Shown piece after piece: positions 9,100 to 20,322 of a DNA stretch of 64,000 nt. Both the position numbers and the translations under genes were made by a program. Source of the DNA: Semisulcospira habei. Lineage: Eukaryota > Mollusca > Gastropoda > Semisulcospiridae. Within the stretch, counting starts at the first letter, position 1, and every line of letters starts with the position of its first letter. The stretch covers positions 206,987,342 through 207,051,341 of the forward strand of contig BTPG01000003.1 of the NCBI GenBank assembly GCA_036245525.1, given 5' to 3'. Below the pieces are notes generated by a model. That model saw only the letters and a program-made list of their open reading frames with translations. It was not told where the DNA came from and did not search any database.

Positions 9100-9197
9100 G
9101 TTTCTTGTTTCTATTTTAAAGGGTTTTCCACCACTATCTTCTGTTTTTCTTTCACATGAAACCCTAGCGGCAACAGTTTGACGACAGAACAAATGTG

Positions 9198-9640
9198 GTC
9201 TGTAGAGTTCACCGAGTGAGGAGGTTGCAACAACAAAGACTGGACGGTCCTTGCTTTTTTCAAGCTGCGATTTAGTTTTACTGAATACAACAGCAAACTA
9301 AGGTATTCACATACAGTAAAAGAGCACTTAGGAGTCAAAGCAAGAGATAATGAGAATTCGGTAGGTGCCCGGCTGAAGTCGGACAAAGCGTGACTGTGTA
9401 CTTGGTCAGCATGCAGTCCATAATGTGTATATTTTGTACACTGGGCACTTGAGCAACGTCCGACAAACAGTTTTGTCAACTACACTCAAGTCAGACTGTG
9501 TCAGTCTTTCCGACGCTTGCCGCGCTGCTAAGATGTGCAGAAAAGGACACTGGGCTTTGTGACGATAGACAGACATGCTCACACATTTTCGGTCCAAAGT
9601 ATTCAGTGGTAACATAATTTTTGTGCAGCTGTCTCTCTCA
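9198..9640. other. Right part of block D1, no gene seen
   Basis: Matches 27,080-27,720. It contains a single degenerate copy (about 9,370-9,480) of the unit that is repeated six times in block D2. Confidence 0.5.
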
Positions 9641-9726
9641 TAAAGAAACTTTCTAAAAAATTTATTAAAAAAAAATTATAAAAAAAAAATTATAAATTTT
9701 AATTTGCAAATGTTGCAATACAAACA

Positions 9727-9995
9727 TTAACTGTTTCACGGACGAGAAAGCCTCACCGCGATCCAGCTGCAAGAGACATAGATCCTCATGAGCCCCCGCA
9801 ATAGCGGGGACTCATGAGGATCTATGCCTATTGCTTACTTCAGCTTGTGCCCACGTTCCTTGGACAGACGGGCTCAATAGAGCTGAATTCATACAGATTT
9901 CAGAAACAGAGGCAGAGCCTAGGGTTCATTATCGACAAGCAAAGTATAACACATTCTTTTGGCAGTTTTCTTGTCAAAATCCATGTTGACGGTTA
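9727..9995. mobile_element. Hairpin element H3c
   Basis: TTAA at 9,727 marks a possible left edge. The hairpin core at 9,769-9,834 pairs GATCCTCATGAGCCCCCGC with GCGGGGACTCATGAGGATC, closing on AATA. The right edge is not clear. Confidence 0.5.
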
Positions 9996-10223
9996 GGTCT
10001 ACTTGTAGTCGACACCGTTATTTACGACTAAATAATATCGCAATCGATGATCTGGGTTCGGCAGTAAGTGCTGACATCTTCCCCGCCTTGTTTCCGCTAT
10101 TATGGACTACTCATTATTTCATGCCACTGGTCGCAGGTTGTGTTTCTGAAAAATCTTGTGTTAACTCAGTGCAAATCATTGAACATCCTCCACCCAAGGA
10201 ACAGCGATACAAAGCGGGCTCAG

Positions 10224-10290
10224 CTAGAGGCATATATCCACGTGAGGCGACTGCGGGGGCGTGGGCTCATGAGGATCTATGCCTCTTGCG
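10224..10290. repeat. Hairpin core of element H3d
   Basis: AGAGGCATATATCCACGTGA pairs imperfectly with TCATGAGGATCTATGCCTCT. One arm has diverged more than in its relatives. A CAAGGGGTTA edge follows at about 10,321. Confidence 0.45.
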
Positions 10291-10584
10291 TCCGTTTAAC
10301 GTTTGTATTGTTCCGGCAGTCAAGGGGTTAGGTAGACAGATGATAAAAGAACGGCAAATTGTCGCTGTACACGTGTAACTCTGGAGCCAAAAGTATTTTC
10401 CGCCACAACGCCAGCGGGAACAGTAGAGACCCTCAATAAAAACGTTTCACATATATATAGATGTAAGTTTTTGTAACGTCAGTAAAGAACATCCCACATC
10501 ATAGTGGTTTGCCGTCTGCTTTACCAGGCTTTCTTTGCCAGTGGTGCCATGTGGCTAGATGTAATTATAGTAGTACTATGTAAA

Positions 10585-10975
10585 AAAATTGATTGATTGT
10601 ACATTGCTTAACGTCCCGACAGCAACAAGGCTTTCTCAGGACGTGCCTGCACTGCTTGTGAAAAAAACTAAAAAACTAAACAGAACATTGAATGTATGTC
10701 GCCAGCCGGTCAAATACGTTAAATAAACCTAACACATGGGGCCTAAATAAAGCTAAGACCATTTAGCAACACACATCCAATATTAAGAGCTACAGGCAGT
10801 GCAGACAGTAGGGAGAGTTTTAAAAAGGCAAATACATGTGAATGGACCTCGGGTAGACAGAAACAAATGCCCCAGAATAGAGAGGAAAACTCACCCTGTG
10901 GGGCTGACCAGGGTGACCCTGGGAACTAAAAAGTACATAACCCCACCCAAGTCCCCCAGGTCAGACCCGGGTGGG
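10585..10975 (-). mobile_element. SINE-like retroposon, ~390 bp (copy S1)
   Basis: Flanked by a target-site duplication GTACTATGTAAA (10,573-10,584 and 10,976-10,987). Read on the minus strand, the element starts CCCCACCC and ends GTTAAGCAATGTACAATCAATCAAT, a short-repeat tail typical of LINE-mobilised SINEs. No clear tRNA-, 7SL- or 5S-like promoter boxes were found at the 5' end, so the origin of the head is unknown. Other copies are at 11.4, 19.9, 29.0, 36.3, 36.8, 48.4, 48.9 and 56.5 kb. Confidence 0.8.
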
Positions 10976-11407
10976 GTACTATGTAAAGAAAGGGTGACGT
11001 GATAGATTGTGTAATATGGTAATATGGTAATTTACACATGTTCCTAAACAAATATTACAATTAGCTATGAATGGGGGGAAAAAATAATAACTCATAGTGC
11101 ATTTGCAAAGGGAAATGATCCACGATAAATCTTAGCAAACTGGTCAAGCGTCTATACAAACACGACAAACAATTCTGTCAGAAAGGCAATGCTTTGGCTA
11201 GCTTGATTTCAAACGACCAAAAATCATACTACATGACATGACTGAAAGTTAAACTTTCTGGGGGTTTTAAATTGCTGTTTCTTTTCTGTAGTGAGCGTGC
11301 CAGTGTCAGGCATGGTGCAGACACATACATGTATGTATGAGCAAAATAATATATGTAGTGGAAGGCTAGGTCATTCCTTCTCTCCTAACTCCCTTCTTTT
11401 ATATACT

Positions 11408-11745
11408 CCCCCACCCAGGTCTGCCCTGGGGGACTTGGGTGGGGTTAACTACTTTTTAGTTCCCAGGGTCACCCTGGTCAGCCCCACAGGGTGGGGTTTT
11501 CTCTCTATTCTGGGGCATATATGATTTCCGTCTACCCTTGGTCCATTCACCTGTCTTCCTTTTTTAAACACTCCCTACTGTCTGCGCTGCCTGTAGCTCT
11601 TGATATTGGATTTGTTGCTAAATGGTCTTGGGTTTATTAAGCATATTAGACCGACTGGCGACATACATTCAACATTCTGTTTGGTTGGGGTTTTTTTCGC
11701 ATGCAGTGCAGGCACGTCCTGAGAAGTCTTGTTGCTGTCGGGACG
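11408..11745 (+). mobile_element. SINE-like retroposon (copy S2), 3'-truncated
   Basis: Same family as S1 in the opposite orientation. It starts CCCCCACCC and stops at GTTGCTGTCGGGACG, so the terminal AATC-repeat tail is missing. S1 and S2 face each other 430 bp apart and could pair as an inverted repeat. Confidence 0.75.
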
Positions 11746-13015
<1,270 letters not shown>

Positions 13016-13016
13016 G

Positions 13017-13019
<3 letters not shown>

Positions 13020-13057
<38 letters not shown>

Positions 13058-13350
13058 ATGACAATGACAATGACAATGATTCTTTATTTTACAACGGTGA
13101 AAGTTTTGGTGAAACCATTTTTCGAACTTGCCGTTGCTAATCTACTTTACATATAATGCACAAATCACAAAAAATACTATCATTAAATAGGGAAAAACTA
13201 AATATATAACTAATAAAAATTGAAATATAAAGTTTTAAAAAAAGAAATCATTGAAAAAGTGGAAATAAACATAACAAATCTCACACATACACACAATTAT
13301 AAAGGTATAAATCTTCATACATACATTCATAAACACAAGCACAAGCACAA
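13020..13350 (-). mobile_element. Second LINE 3' UTR with (TGTCAT)n-type tail and AG microsatellite
   Basis: An (AG) tract at 13,020-13,055 is followed by four to five copies of CAATGA and a 3' UTR-like stretch with TTCTTTATTTTACAACGGTG. No coding part remains. Confidence 0.5.
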
Positions 13351-13352
13351 AA

Positions 13353-13356
<4 letters not shown>

Positions 13357-13424
<68 letters not shown>

Positions 13425-13427
13425 ACA

Positions 13428-13512
<85 letters not shown>
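13357..13512 (+). repeat. Compound microsatellite (CA)n(AG)n
   Basis: About 32 CA units (13,357-13,421), a short AATACAATAG bridge, then about 40 AG units to 13,512. Confidence 0.95.
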
Positions 13513-13515
<3 letters not shown>

Positions 13516-14059
13516 CATGTGTGAGAGAGAAAGAATTACGTCATATTTGGAGTATTGCGTCAATGTCTAAGTGGGGACGGAGTTGCTTGTTTTACGTCAC
13601 CACCACTGTCAACTCTGTCATTTTTTAAAATTTTCTTTTACAGTTTTAATTTTTTTCTGAAGAGAATTTTTACTGAAGAAGTTGAAATGGAGCAAAGTGC
13701 CACTCGACTAGTTTTGACTCAGAACTGTCCACTGATGCTTGCGTTGATACAGCATCCCCAAGCACAAAAGGCGGCCATCAGGCTGACGTCAGCTCAATGG
13801 CCTTTGCGCACTGGGACGAGACTAAACTTTTGTTCCTATGATTTACGTGAGCGTGCTTGTTGCGTTCAGTTCGCGGCAATGTCCTGCGCATTGAGTTATA
13901 TTATAAATATGAGAAAAACGTCACATAAATACTATGTATTATTATTATTATTATTATATTTATGTTTACAAACACTGTTAATTCAAAGTTAACAATGATC
14001 TTCACGGATTTAAACCTCATGAGTAAAGCCGGGATTTCACAACTTCTATATCTGTACAC
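13513..14059. other. Non-coding DNA, nothing recognised
   Basis: The short open frame at 13,555-13,992 has no recognisable domain. A (TTA)n tract lies near 13,937-13,960. Confidence 0.45.
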
Positions 14060-15120
14060 CTATATGTGGCTTCTGGTTATCAACATGCGAGTTTCAAGGT
14101 ATATGATTTTGTAAAACTAGCAACCAAATTTAGTGAAATTAGCGCAACATTCTGTACCTTTGTTTGGCTTCTCGCCTGTGTGAGTCAGAATGTGTTTGCA
14201 AGGTACGTGAGTGAGCGAAACTAGCACAACATTCTGTACACCTATGTGTGTGTCAGCATGTGTCTTTTCAAGTTACTATATTGCGTGAAAATAGCACTAC
14301 ATTCTGTAAACGTATGTCTTCCGACCTGTGTTTACTAGCATGTGCATTTTCAAAGCATATGATTTTGTAAAACTAGCACTACATTCTGAACACTTAGTGG
14401 CAACTGGCCTCTGTGTGTCAGCATGTGTGTTTTCAAGTAACTTGATAAAGCAAAGCTGGCACTACATACTGTACACTTATGTGGCTTCTGATCTGTGCAT
14501 GTCAGCATGTTTTTTTCAATGTATCACATCTTGTAAAACGAGCAATTCATTTTGTACACTTTGTGTGGCTTCTGGCCTGTGTGTGTCCGCATGTTTCTTT
14601 TCAAGGTACCAGATAACGCAAAGCCAGCACTACATATTGTACACTTAGGTGGCTTCTGACCTGTGTGTGTCAGCATGTTCTTTCAAAGTACCAGTTAGAG
14701 TGAAACTAGCATTACATTCTATAAACTTGTGTGGCTTCTAGCCTGTGTGTCCGCATGTGTTTTCAAGAGACCAGATCTTGTAAAACTAGCACTACATTCT
14801 GTACACTTGTGTGGCTTCTGGCCTGTGTGTCAGCATGTATCTTTTCATATTACCAGACGTAGTAAAGCTAGCGCTACACTCTGTACACTTGTGTGGCTTC
14901 TGGCCTCTATGTGTCAGCATGTGGTGTTTCAAAGTATTATATCTTGCAAAACTAGCACTACATTCTGTACACTTGTGTGGCTTCTGGCTTGTGTGTGTCA
15001 GCATGTGTTTTCAAGTTACCAGAACATGTGAAACTAGCGCTACACTTTGTACACTTACGTGGCTTCTGGCCTGTGTGTATCAGCATGTGTTTTTTGAAAG
15101 CATATCTTGCAAAACTAGCA
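14060..15120 (-). pseudogene. Decayed 3' part of zinc-finger array A
   Basis: The 84-bp periodicity of the adjacent C2H2 array continues for roughly a dozen more units on the minus strand, with CATAAGTGTACAGAATG-like segments every 80-90 bp. Frameshifts, small deletions and stops break it. One short open piece (15,004 to 14,792) still reads as two fingers with HKCTECSASF. No terminal domain follows. Confidence 0.75.
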
Positions 15121-17414
15121 CTACATCTGTACACCTATCTGGCTTGTGTGTGTCAGCATGTGTGTTTTCAAGCGATAAGATCTTGTAAAACTAGCACTAC
15201 ATTGCGTACACTTGTGTGGCTTCTGGCCTGTGTGTGTCAGCATGTGTCTTTTCAGTTCATGAGATCTTGTAAAACTAGCGCTACACTCTGTACACTTATG
15301 TGGCTTCTGACCTGTGTGTGTCAGCATGTGTGTTTTCAAGTGATTAGATCTTGTAAAACTAGAGCTACACTCTGTACACTTATGTGGCTTCTGGCCTGCG
15401 TGTGTCAGCATGTGTGTTTTCAATTGACCAGATTGAATGAAACTAGCACTACATTCTGTACACTTATGTGGCTTCTGACCTGTGTGTGTCAGCATGTGTG
15501 TTTTCAAGTGATTAGATCTTGTAAAACTAGAGCTACACTCTGTACACTTATGTGGCTTCTGACCTGTGTGTGTCGGCATGTGTGTTTTCAATTGACCAGA
15601 TTGAATGAAACTAGCACTACATTCTGTACACTTATGTGGCTTCTGACCTGTGTGTGTCAGCATGTGTGTTTTCAAGTGATTAGATCTTGTAAAACTAGAG
15701 CTACACTCTGTACACTTATGTGGCCTCTGGCCTGCGTGTGTCAGCATGTGTGTTTTCAAGTGATTAGATCTTGTAAAACTAGCGCTACACTCTGTACACT
15801 TATGTGGCTTCTGACCTGTGTGTGTCAGCATGTGTGTTTTCAAGTGACCAGATTGAATGAAACTAGCACTACATTCTGTACACTTATGTGGCTTGTGACC
15901 TGTGTGTGTCAGCATGTGTGTGTTCAAGTGACCAGATTGAATGAAACTAGCACTACATTCTGTACACTTATGTGGCTTGTGGCCTGTGTGTGTCAGCATG
16001 TGTCGTTTCAAGGTACCAGATAAAGCAACGCTAGCACTACACCCTGTACACTTATGTGGCTTCTGGCCTGTGTGAACGCCACTTATGCTGTCTTCTGTTC
16101 ATGTATGTGGCTTCTGGAAAGTTGCCTTACAGTGCCTACAAAACCATGTTCTCTCACCTGGTGTATCTGCTGATGTCTGTACATCAATACAGGCCATGTC
16201 AGCTGTAGCTGTTTTCTGCTCTGTGGTAACCGTGCGATGCTTCTGCCCTGTGTGAGTAGACATGTGTTGTATCAACTGACTGGACAACTGGAAACATGCA
16301 TCACACAACCCACATACTAATGGCATCTGACTCTCTTTAGCATTGGGACTTTCTGTGGTCAAGGGATTTCGTTCTGTTGACAAAGTTCTACCATCAAGAC
16401 CCACAGATACCCCCAAGTCACAGTCCATGTTCCTGATAACACCAGACACAGAGTTGGACTCTAGCTTGATGTCATGTTTAGTGTTGCAGTTCACGTCACT
16501 GTAAACACTGGGCACAGTGTTATACTCTAGCTTGATGTCATGTTCAGTGTCACAGTTCGCATCACTGTAAACACCAGACACAGAGTTAGACTCTAGCTTA
16601 TTGTCATGTTCAGTGTCACAGTCTATGTTACTGAAAACACCAGACACAGAGTTAGACTCTAGCTTGATGCCATGTTTAGTGTCACAGTCCATGTTACAGT
16701 AAACACTGGGCACAGAGTTAGACTGTAGCTTGATGTCATGTTTAGTGTCACAGTTCGCGTCACTGTAAACACCAGACACAGAGTTAGAGTCTAGCTTGCC
16801 ATGTTTAGTGTCATAGTCCATGTCACAGTAAACACTGGGCACAGAGTTAGAATCTAATGTTATGTCATGTTTAGTGTCACAGTCCATGTCACCGTAAACA
16901 CTGGGCACAGAGACTGACTTTAGCTTGATGTCAGGTTCCAGATTAACCCCAGACTCTTTGCTGGTCCCAAGTTCAGCCAGACACCAGGTTCGATCTTGAT
17001 ATCTAGCTCCTGTTTGACTTGTGGGTGTTGGGACAGGACCATCTCTCTCCACACCCGCAGTGTTGTCTGTGTCTTTACCAGTAGTGTAGACTGTGTCTTT
17101 ACCAGTAGTGTTGACTGTGTCTTTACCAGTAGTGTTGACTATGTCTTTACCAGTAGTGTAGACTGTGTCTTTACCAGTAGTGTTGACTATGTCTTTAGCA
17201 GTAGTGTTGACTGTGTCTTTACCAGTAGTGTAGACTGTGTCTTTACCAGTAGTGTTGTCTGTGTCTTCACCAGTAATGCTGTCTGTGTATTTACCAGTAG
17301 TCTTGACTGTGTCTTCACCAGCCATGTTGACTGTGTCTTCACCAGCAGCTGGAAAGTCCCTGTGGTGTCCACCTGTCTCAGAGTAAGCCAGTGGTGTTTC
17401 TACTTCTTCCTCTT
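15121..17414 (-). pseudogene. Zinc-finger exon A: repeat-rich N-part and C2H2 array, one in-frame TGA
   Basis: A good acceptor (CTGTTTATTTCCCCAG, minus strand) puts the exon start at 17,414; the first ATG in frame is at 17,325. From the N-terminus come about eleven copies of an 8-residue Thr-rich repeat (TGKDTVNT), then eight copies of a 22-residue acidic repeat containing KLESNSVSGVYSD, a lone finger starting CGLCDACF and a second starting WFCRHC. A run of 28-residue C2H2 fingers with TGQKPHKCTECSASF linkers follows, ten of them complete between 16,011 and 15,121. A TGA at 16,099-16,101 replaces a Cys codon that is TGT in paralogue B. The frame beyond the stop is otherwise open. Poly-finger proteins of this kind usually bind DNA in the nucleus. 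As written the protein is cut before the array. Confidence 0.8.
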
Positions 17415-17546
17415 CTGGGGAAATAAACAGGACCCGAATGGCGTGAATATCTATGTGCAGACAATCGGTTCAACTGACATCAAGAGAATTTAACAATAAA
17501 AGAAGAAACTCCTCTAGACTGCACACATTCCTGTTTGTTCAGAAAA

Positions 17547-17856
17547 TTCATTTTTCTCTAAAAGGTATTTTTTTGAAAAATACTTACCGATGACATGACT
17601 TTGTGGAAATGTCTACTACTAGCTCAATTTTAGCCTACTCACCCGTTGTGTGCCCACACAACCCGGGAGGCACTCGGGGAACCCCCCCTAGAGGGGCCGA
17701 GAGTTGTCTCCCGTTTCCCGCCCTACCGGATCCGGTCACGAGACCGGCCAGTCTGATACTTCGCTTGAAAGCGGCAAGCGGGGCAGGAGGGAGGGTCCTC
17801 CGAGTCATGTCATCGGTAAGTATTTTTCGAAAAAATACCTTTGAGAGAAAAATGAA
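17547..17856. repeat. 53-bp inverted repeats at DIRS left end
   Basis: 17,547-17,599 and 17,804-17,856 are reverse complements with two mismatches. The phrase CGATGACATGACTTTGTGG appears twice in direct orientation (17,588 and 17,879). Split inverted and direct terminal repeats are expected for elements that move through a circular intermediate resolved by a tyrosine recombinase. The 200 bp between the arms include CCCGGGAGG and GAGACCGG stretches. Confidence 0.75.
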
Positions 17857-17999
17857 TTTGTTTCCTCAAAAACATTAACGATGACATGACTTTGTGGAAG
17901 AATTGCGATGAGGAGGAGGGTGCCGCGCAAAACTTCTTAATGGTAAACAGCGCCGTCCTCCCAGTCGCAAACTCCCGACAATTTTAGCGAAGTGCATAC

Positions 18000-19064
18000 C
18001 TACGGCGCCGGTGGCGCCGGGAGGGAGTGTTGCGCCGCGGCGATGTCCCCCACCAGTGCGAGATTCTCTCGTTGGCCTGCCAGGTCCCTGAGGTAGAAGC
18101 GGGCGAATACAGATTCAGTCTGCCAGCCCACAGCTGCCACGATGTCCTTGACAGCGCAGTTTCGATCAAACGCGAGGCTCGTGGCCATGGCTCGTACCTC
18201 ATGTGCGCGAATGTGCAGCCTCTTCGCTCCCTGCGGGGAGATATCTTGATACGCGGAGCGTATAACCCAGCGGAGCCAGGAAGAGATCGTCTGGGCTGTT
18301 ATGTCATTCCTGCTGGGTCTCAGAGGTAGGAAGAGGCGCGAACGCCCTCTGCGGAAGGCTTTAGATCGTCGCAGATAAACTCTAAGGGCGCGCACGGGAT
18401 CCTGTTGCCTGGTCTCCTGAGACAGAGGGTTGGTTCTTAGCGGCCGTAAGGTGATAACCTGAGGCGCAGTCAGAGGAGACCTGTTCTTGGCAAGGAAGGC
18501 AGGGTCAGTGAGGAGTTGAACAGACCCGTCCGCTCGGAACTGTAGGCAGGTAGGCCGCACCGAGAGTGCGTGTAGCTCACTCACCCGAGAAGCGGTAGCA
18601 AGGGCCAGCAGGAAGCACGTCTTTCGTGTCACATCTGCGAAACGGGCCAAAGGTAAGGGTTCAAATCTGTCAGAATTCAACCACGTTAGCACCCAGGGCA
18701 GGTCCCAGCGGGGAAGGAGTGAGCGGTGTGTTGGGCGCTGGATGCCGAAGTGTCCCAAAAGGTCGGCTAAGTCTTTGCAGGCGCCCGGGTCTGCATGTCC
18801 AAGGTGTCGATAAGTGTCAGCGATCATGGACAGGTAACCCCTCACAGTGATGGGGGCCAGGCCTATGTCTCGGAAGAGCCAGAGGAAGAAGTCCGCCAGC
18901 TGAGGATTAGTCAGTTCCGTGGGGGACAGACCGTGCTCGGAGCACCAGGAACACAGGACTCGCCACTTTCCCTCGTAGACTCGAATGGTCGAAGGTCTGC
19001 GGGCCGCAGCGATCGCCTCCACTGCTGCACCCGAGTAGCCTCTAGCTCCGAGGGCTTGCCGCAC
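18000..19064 (-). CDS. DIRS tyrosine recombinase (354-codon open frame)
   Basis: This catalyses the strand exchange that integrates the circular DNA copy. The conserved residues of the family are all visible: Arg about 160 (ATASRVSELHAL), His-x-x-Arg at about 288-291 (RAHEVRAMATS), Trp about 314 (VGWQTES) and the nucleophile Tyr about 324 (FARFYLRD). An N-terminal SAM-like core-binding region precedes them (STIRVYEGKWRVLCSWC). The frame is uninterrupted from 19,064 to the stop at 18,000. The N-terminus probably continues upstream across a frameshift, since the linker from RNase H runs in another frame. Confidence 0.85.
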   Translation of the reverse strand: MRQALGARGYSGAAVEAIAAARRPSTIRVYEGKWRVLCSWCSEHGLSPTELTNPQLADFFLWLFRDIGLAPITVRGYLSMIADTYRHLGHADPGACKDLADLLGHFGIQRPTHRSLLPRWDLPWVLTWLNSDRFEPLPLARFADVTRKTCFLLALATASRVSELHALSVRPTCLQFRADGSVQLLTDPAFLAKNRSPLTAPQVITLRPLRTNPLSQETRQQDPVRALRVYLRRSKAFRRGRSRLFLPLRPSRNDITAQTISSWLRWVIRSAYQDISPQGAKRLHIRAHEVRAMATSLAFDRNCAVKDIVAAVGWQTESVFARFYLRDLAGQRENLALVGDIAAAQHSLPAPPAP

Positions 19065-19926
19065 AACCTCCAGGCGTGAAGGAGGAGCCGCTCCGGGCAG
19101 GGGTGGAACAGCGGCTGACGCGGTTGCTTGAGCATGGTGCGTGGGGCGGGAAGCAGCAGGGGCGGGTCCGTGGCGAGGCTGAGAAGGTGCGGTTCCAGGC
19201 GAACGGTGCGACTAACAGAAGGACTGCCGAGCAACCCCGAAGCTTGAGAAGGACTTTGGGTACGAGAACCGTCGGGGGGAAGGCGTAAGCCACAAGGCCG
19301 TCCCAGGGAATGGAGAGCGCATCGACAGCCCAGTCAAGGGGATCGAGAATCGGGGAGACGAAGAGAGGCAGCTGATGGTTCCACCTCGTGGCGAACAAGT
19401 CGACCTGGGGAGTCTCCCACCGGGCACAGATCATCCGAAAGATGTCCTGCCAAAGGGTCCATATCCCATTCCGTGTGCAAGAGCTGGCCGCGGCGAGACA
19501 GCGAGTCGGCTAAGACATTCAGGTGTCCGGGGATGTGTCGGGCTCGAATGGTAATCCCCCGGTCCTCGCACCAACGCATCATCCGGTAGAGGAGCATACA
19601 AAGGTCGGGAGAGCAAGTGCCACCTTGTTTCTGGATGTAAGCCACCACAGTCGTGTTGTCCGAGAGGACGAGTAGCTCCTGGTGTCTGAGGAGATCCTCC
19701 CAGAAATGCAGGGCTTGCCAAACGGCCTGCATCTCCAGCCAGTTGATGTGGGTGTGCGCTAGGTCCGCGGGCCAGGGCGCCGAAGTCGAGAGGAACCGAG
19801 GAAGGAGATGAGCGCCCCACCCAGTGAGGCTGGCGTCGACACAAAGCGAGGTCTGGGGTGGAGGAGAGGCCAGGGGAACTCCCGACGCTAGCCAAGAGTG
19901 GTCGGTCCACCGACGAAGATGAGGAA
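19042..19926 (-). pseudogene. DIRS RNase H and linker, frameshifted
   Basis: Downstream of the SINE, the polyprotein resumes with the RNase H domain. It carries the acidic residues in CVDASLTGWG, NWLEMQAV, LSDNTTVVAYI and NVLADSLSR. The frame breaks near 19,430 and the reading shifts to one with PQVDLFATRWN and VDALSIPWDG. It shifts again near 19,190 to one with SLATDPPLLLPAP before the recombinase. This linker between RNase H and recombinase is normal for DIRS elements. Confidence 0.75.
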
Positions 19927-20310
19927 TGATTGATTGATTGTACATTGCTTAACGTCCCGACAGCAACAAGGCTTTCTCAGGACGTGCCTGCACTGCTTGT
20001 GAAAAAAAATAAACAGAACATTGAATGTATGTCACCAGCCGGTCAAATACATTAAATAAACCTACAACATGGGGCCTAAATAAAGCTAAGACCATTTAGC
20101 AACACACATCCAATATCAAGAGCTACAGGCAGTGCAGACAGTAGGGAGAGTTTTAAAAAGGCAAATACAGGTGAATGGACAAAGGGTAGACAGAAACACA
20201 TGCCCCAGAATAGAGAGAAAAACCCACCCTGTGGGGCTGACCAGGGTGACCCTGGGAACTAAAAAATACCTAACCCCACCCAAGTCCCCCAGGGCAGACC
20301 CGGGTGGGGA
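19927..20310 (-). mobile_element. SINE-like retroposon (copy S3) inside the DIRS polyprotein
   Basis: Exact 12-bp target duplication GAAGATGAGGAA at 19,915-19,926 and 20,311-20,322. The insertion lies between the RT and RNase H domains and ends any polyprotein translation. The element is full length, from CCCCACCCGGG to the AATCAATCA tail. Confidence 0.9.
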
Positions 20311-20322
20311 GAAGATGAGGAA

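Larger units (their letters stand above)
7393..9184. mobile_element. Penelope-like retroelement inserted as an inverted dimer
   Basis: The insertion is flanked by a 13-bp target-site duplication, CAGAACAAATGTG (7,380-7,392 and 9,185-9,197), and block D2 keeps the uninterrupted site near 27,080. Inside, two copies of the 3' part of a Penelope-like element face each other. The left copy reads on the minus strand (about 8,230 to 7,393), the right copy on the plus strand (about 8,200 to 9,160). Each ends with a CA/GT microsatellite and a terminal segment holding GAAGGATCTTTGAT. The two copies form a giant inverted repeat with a short spacer. Partial inverted or tandem copies are typical of this superfamily. 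Confidence 0.8.
3530..9640. repeat. Duplicated block D1 (paralogous to block D2 near 24.9-27.7 kb)
   Basis: Long stretches match block D2 in the same order and orientation: the segment before the transmembrane exon, the exon itself, the hairpins after it, the stretch near 6,420-6,680 with GGAGATCACGT and AACAAAGAAC, and the end near 9,390-9,480 with CTGAAGTCGGAC and ACAAACAGTTTTGTC. D1 has gained a LINE (3,776-5,078), an expanded minisatellite (6,684-7,158) and a Penelope-like insertion (7,393-9,184) that D2 lacks. The left limit is approximate. Confidence 0.7.

Noticed and set aside
13220..13570. ORF with Thr-His and Arg-Glu repeats
   Set aside because: Translation of the CA/AG microsatellite.
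14811..16023. Plus-strand ORFs of 125 and 348 codons with repeated CVCQHV peptides
   Set aside because: They are the antisense of the minus-strand C2H2 zinc-finger array; the 84-bp period keeps them open.
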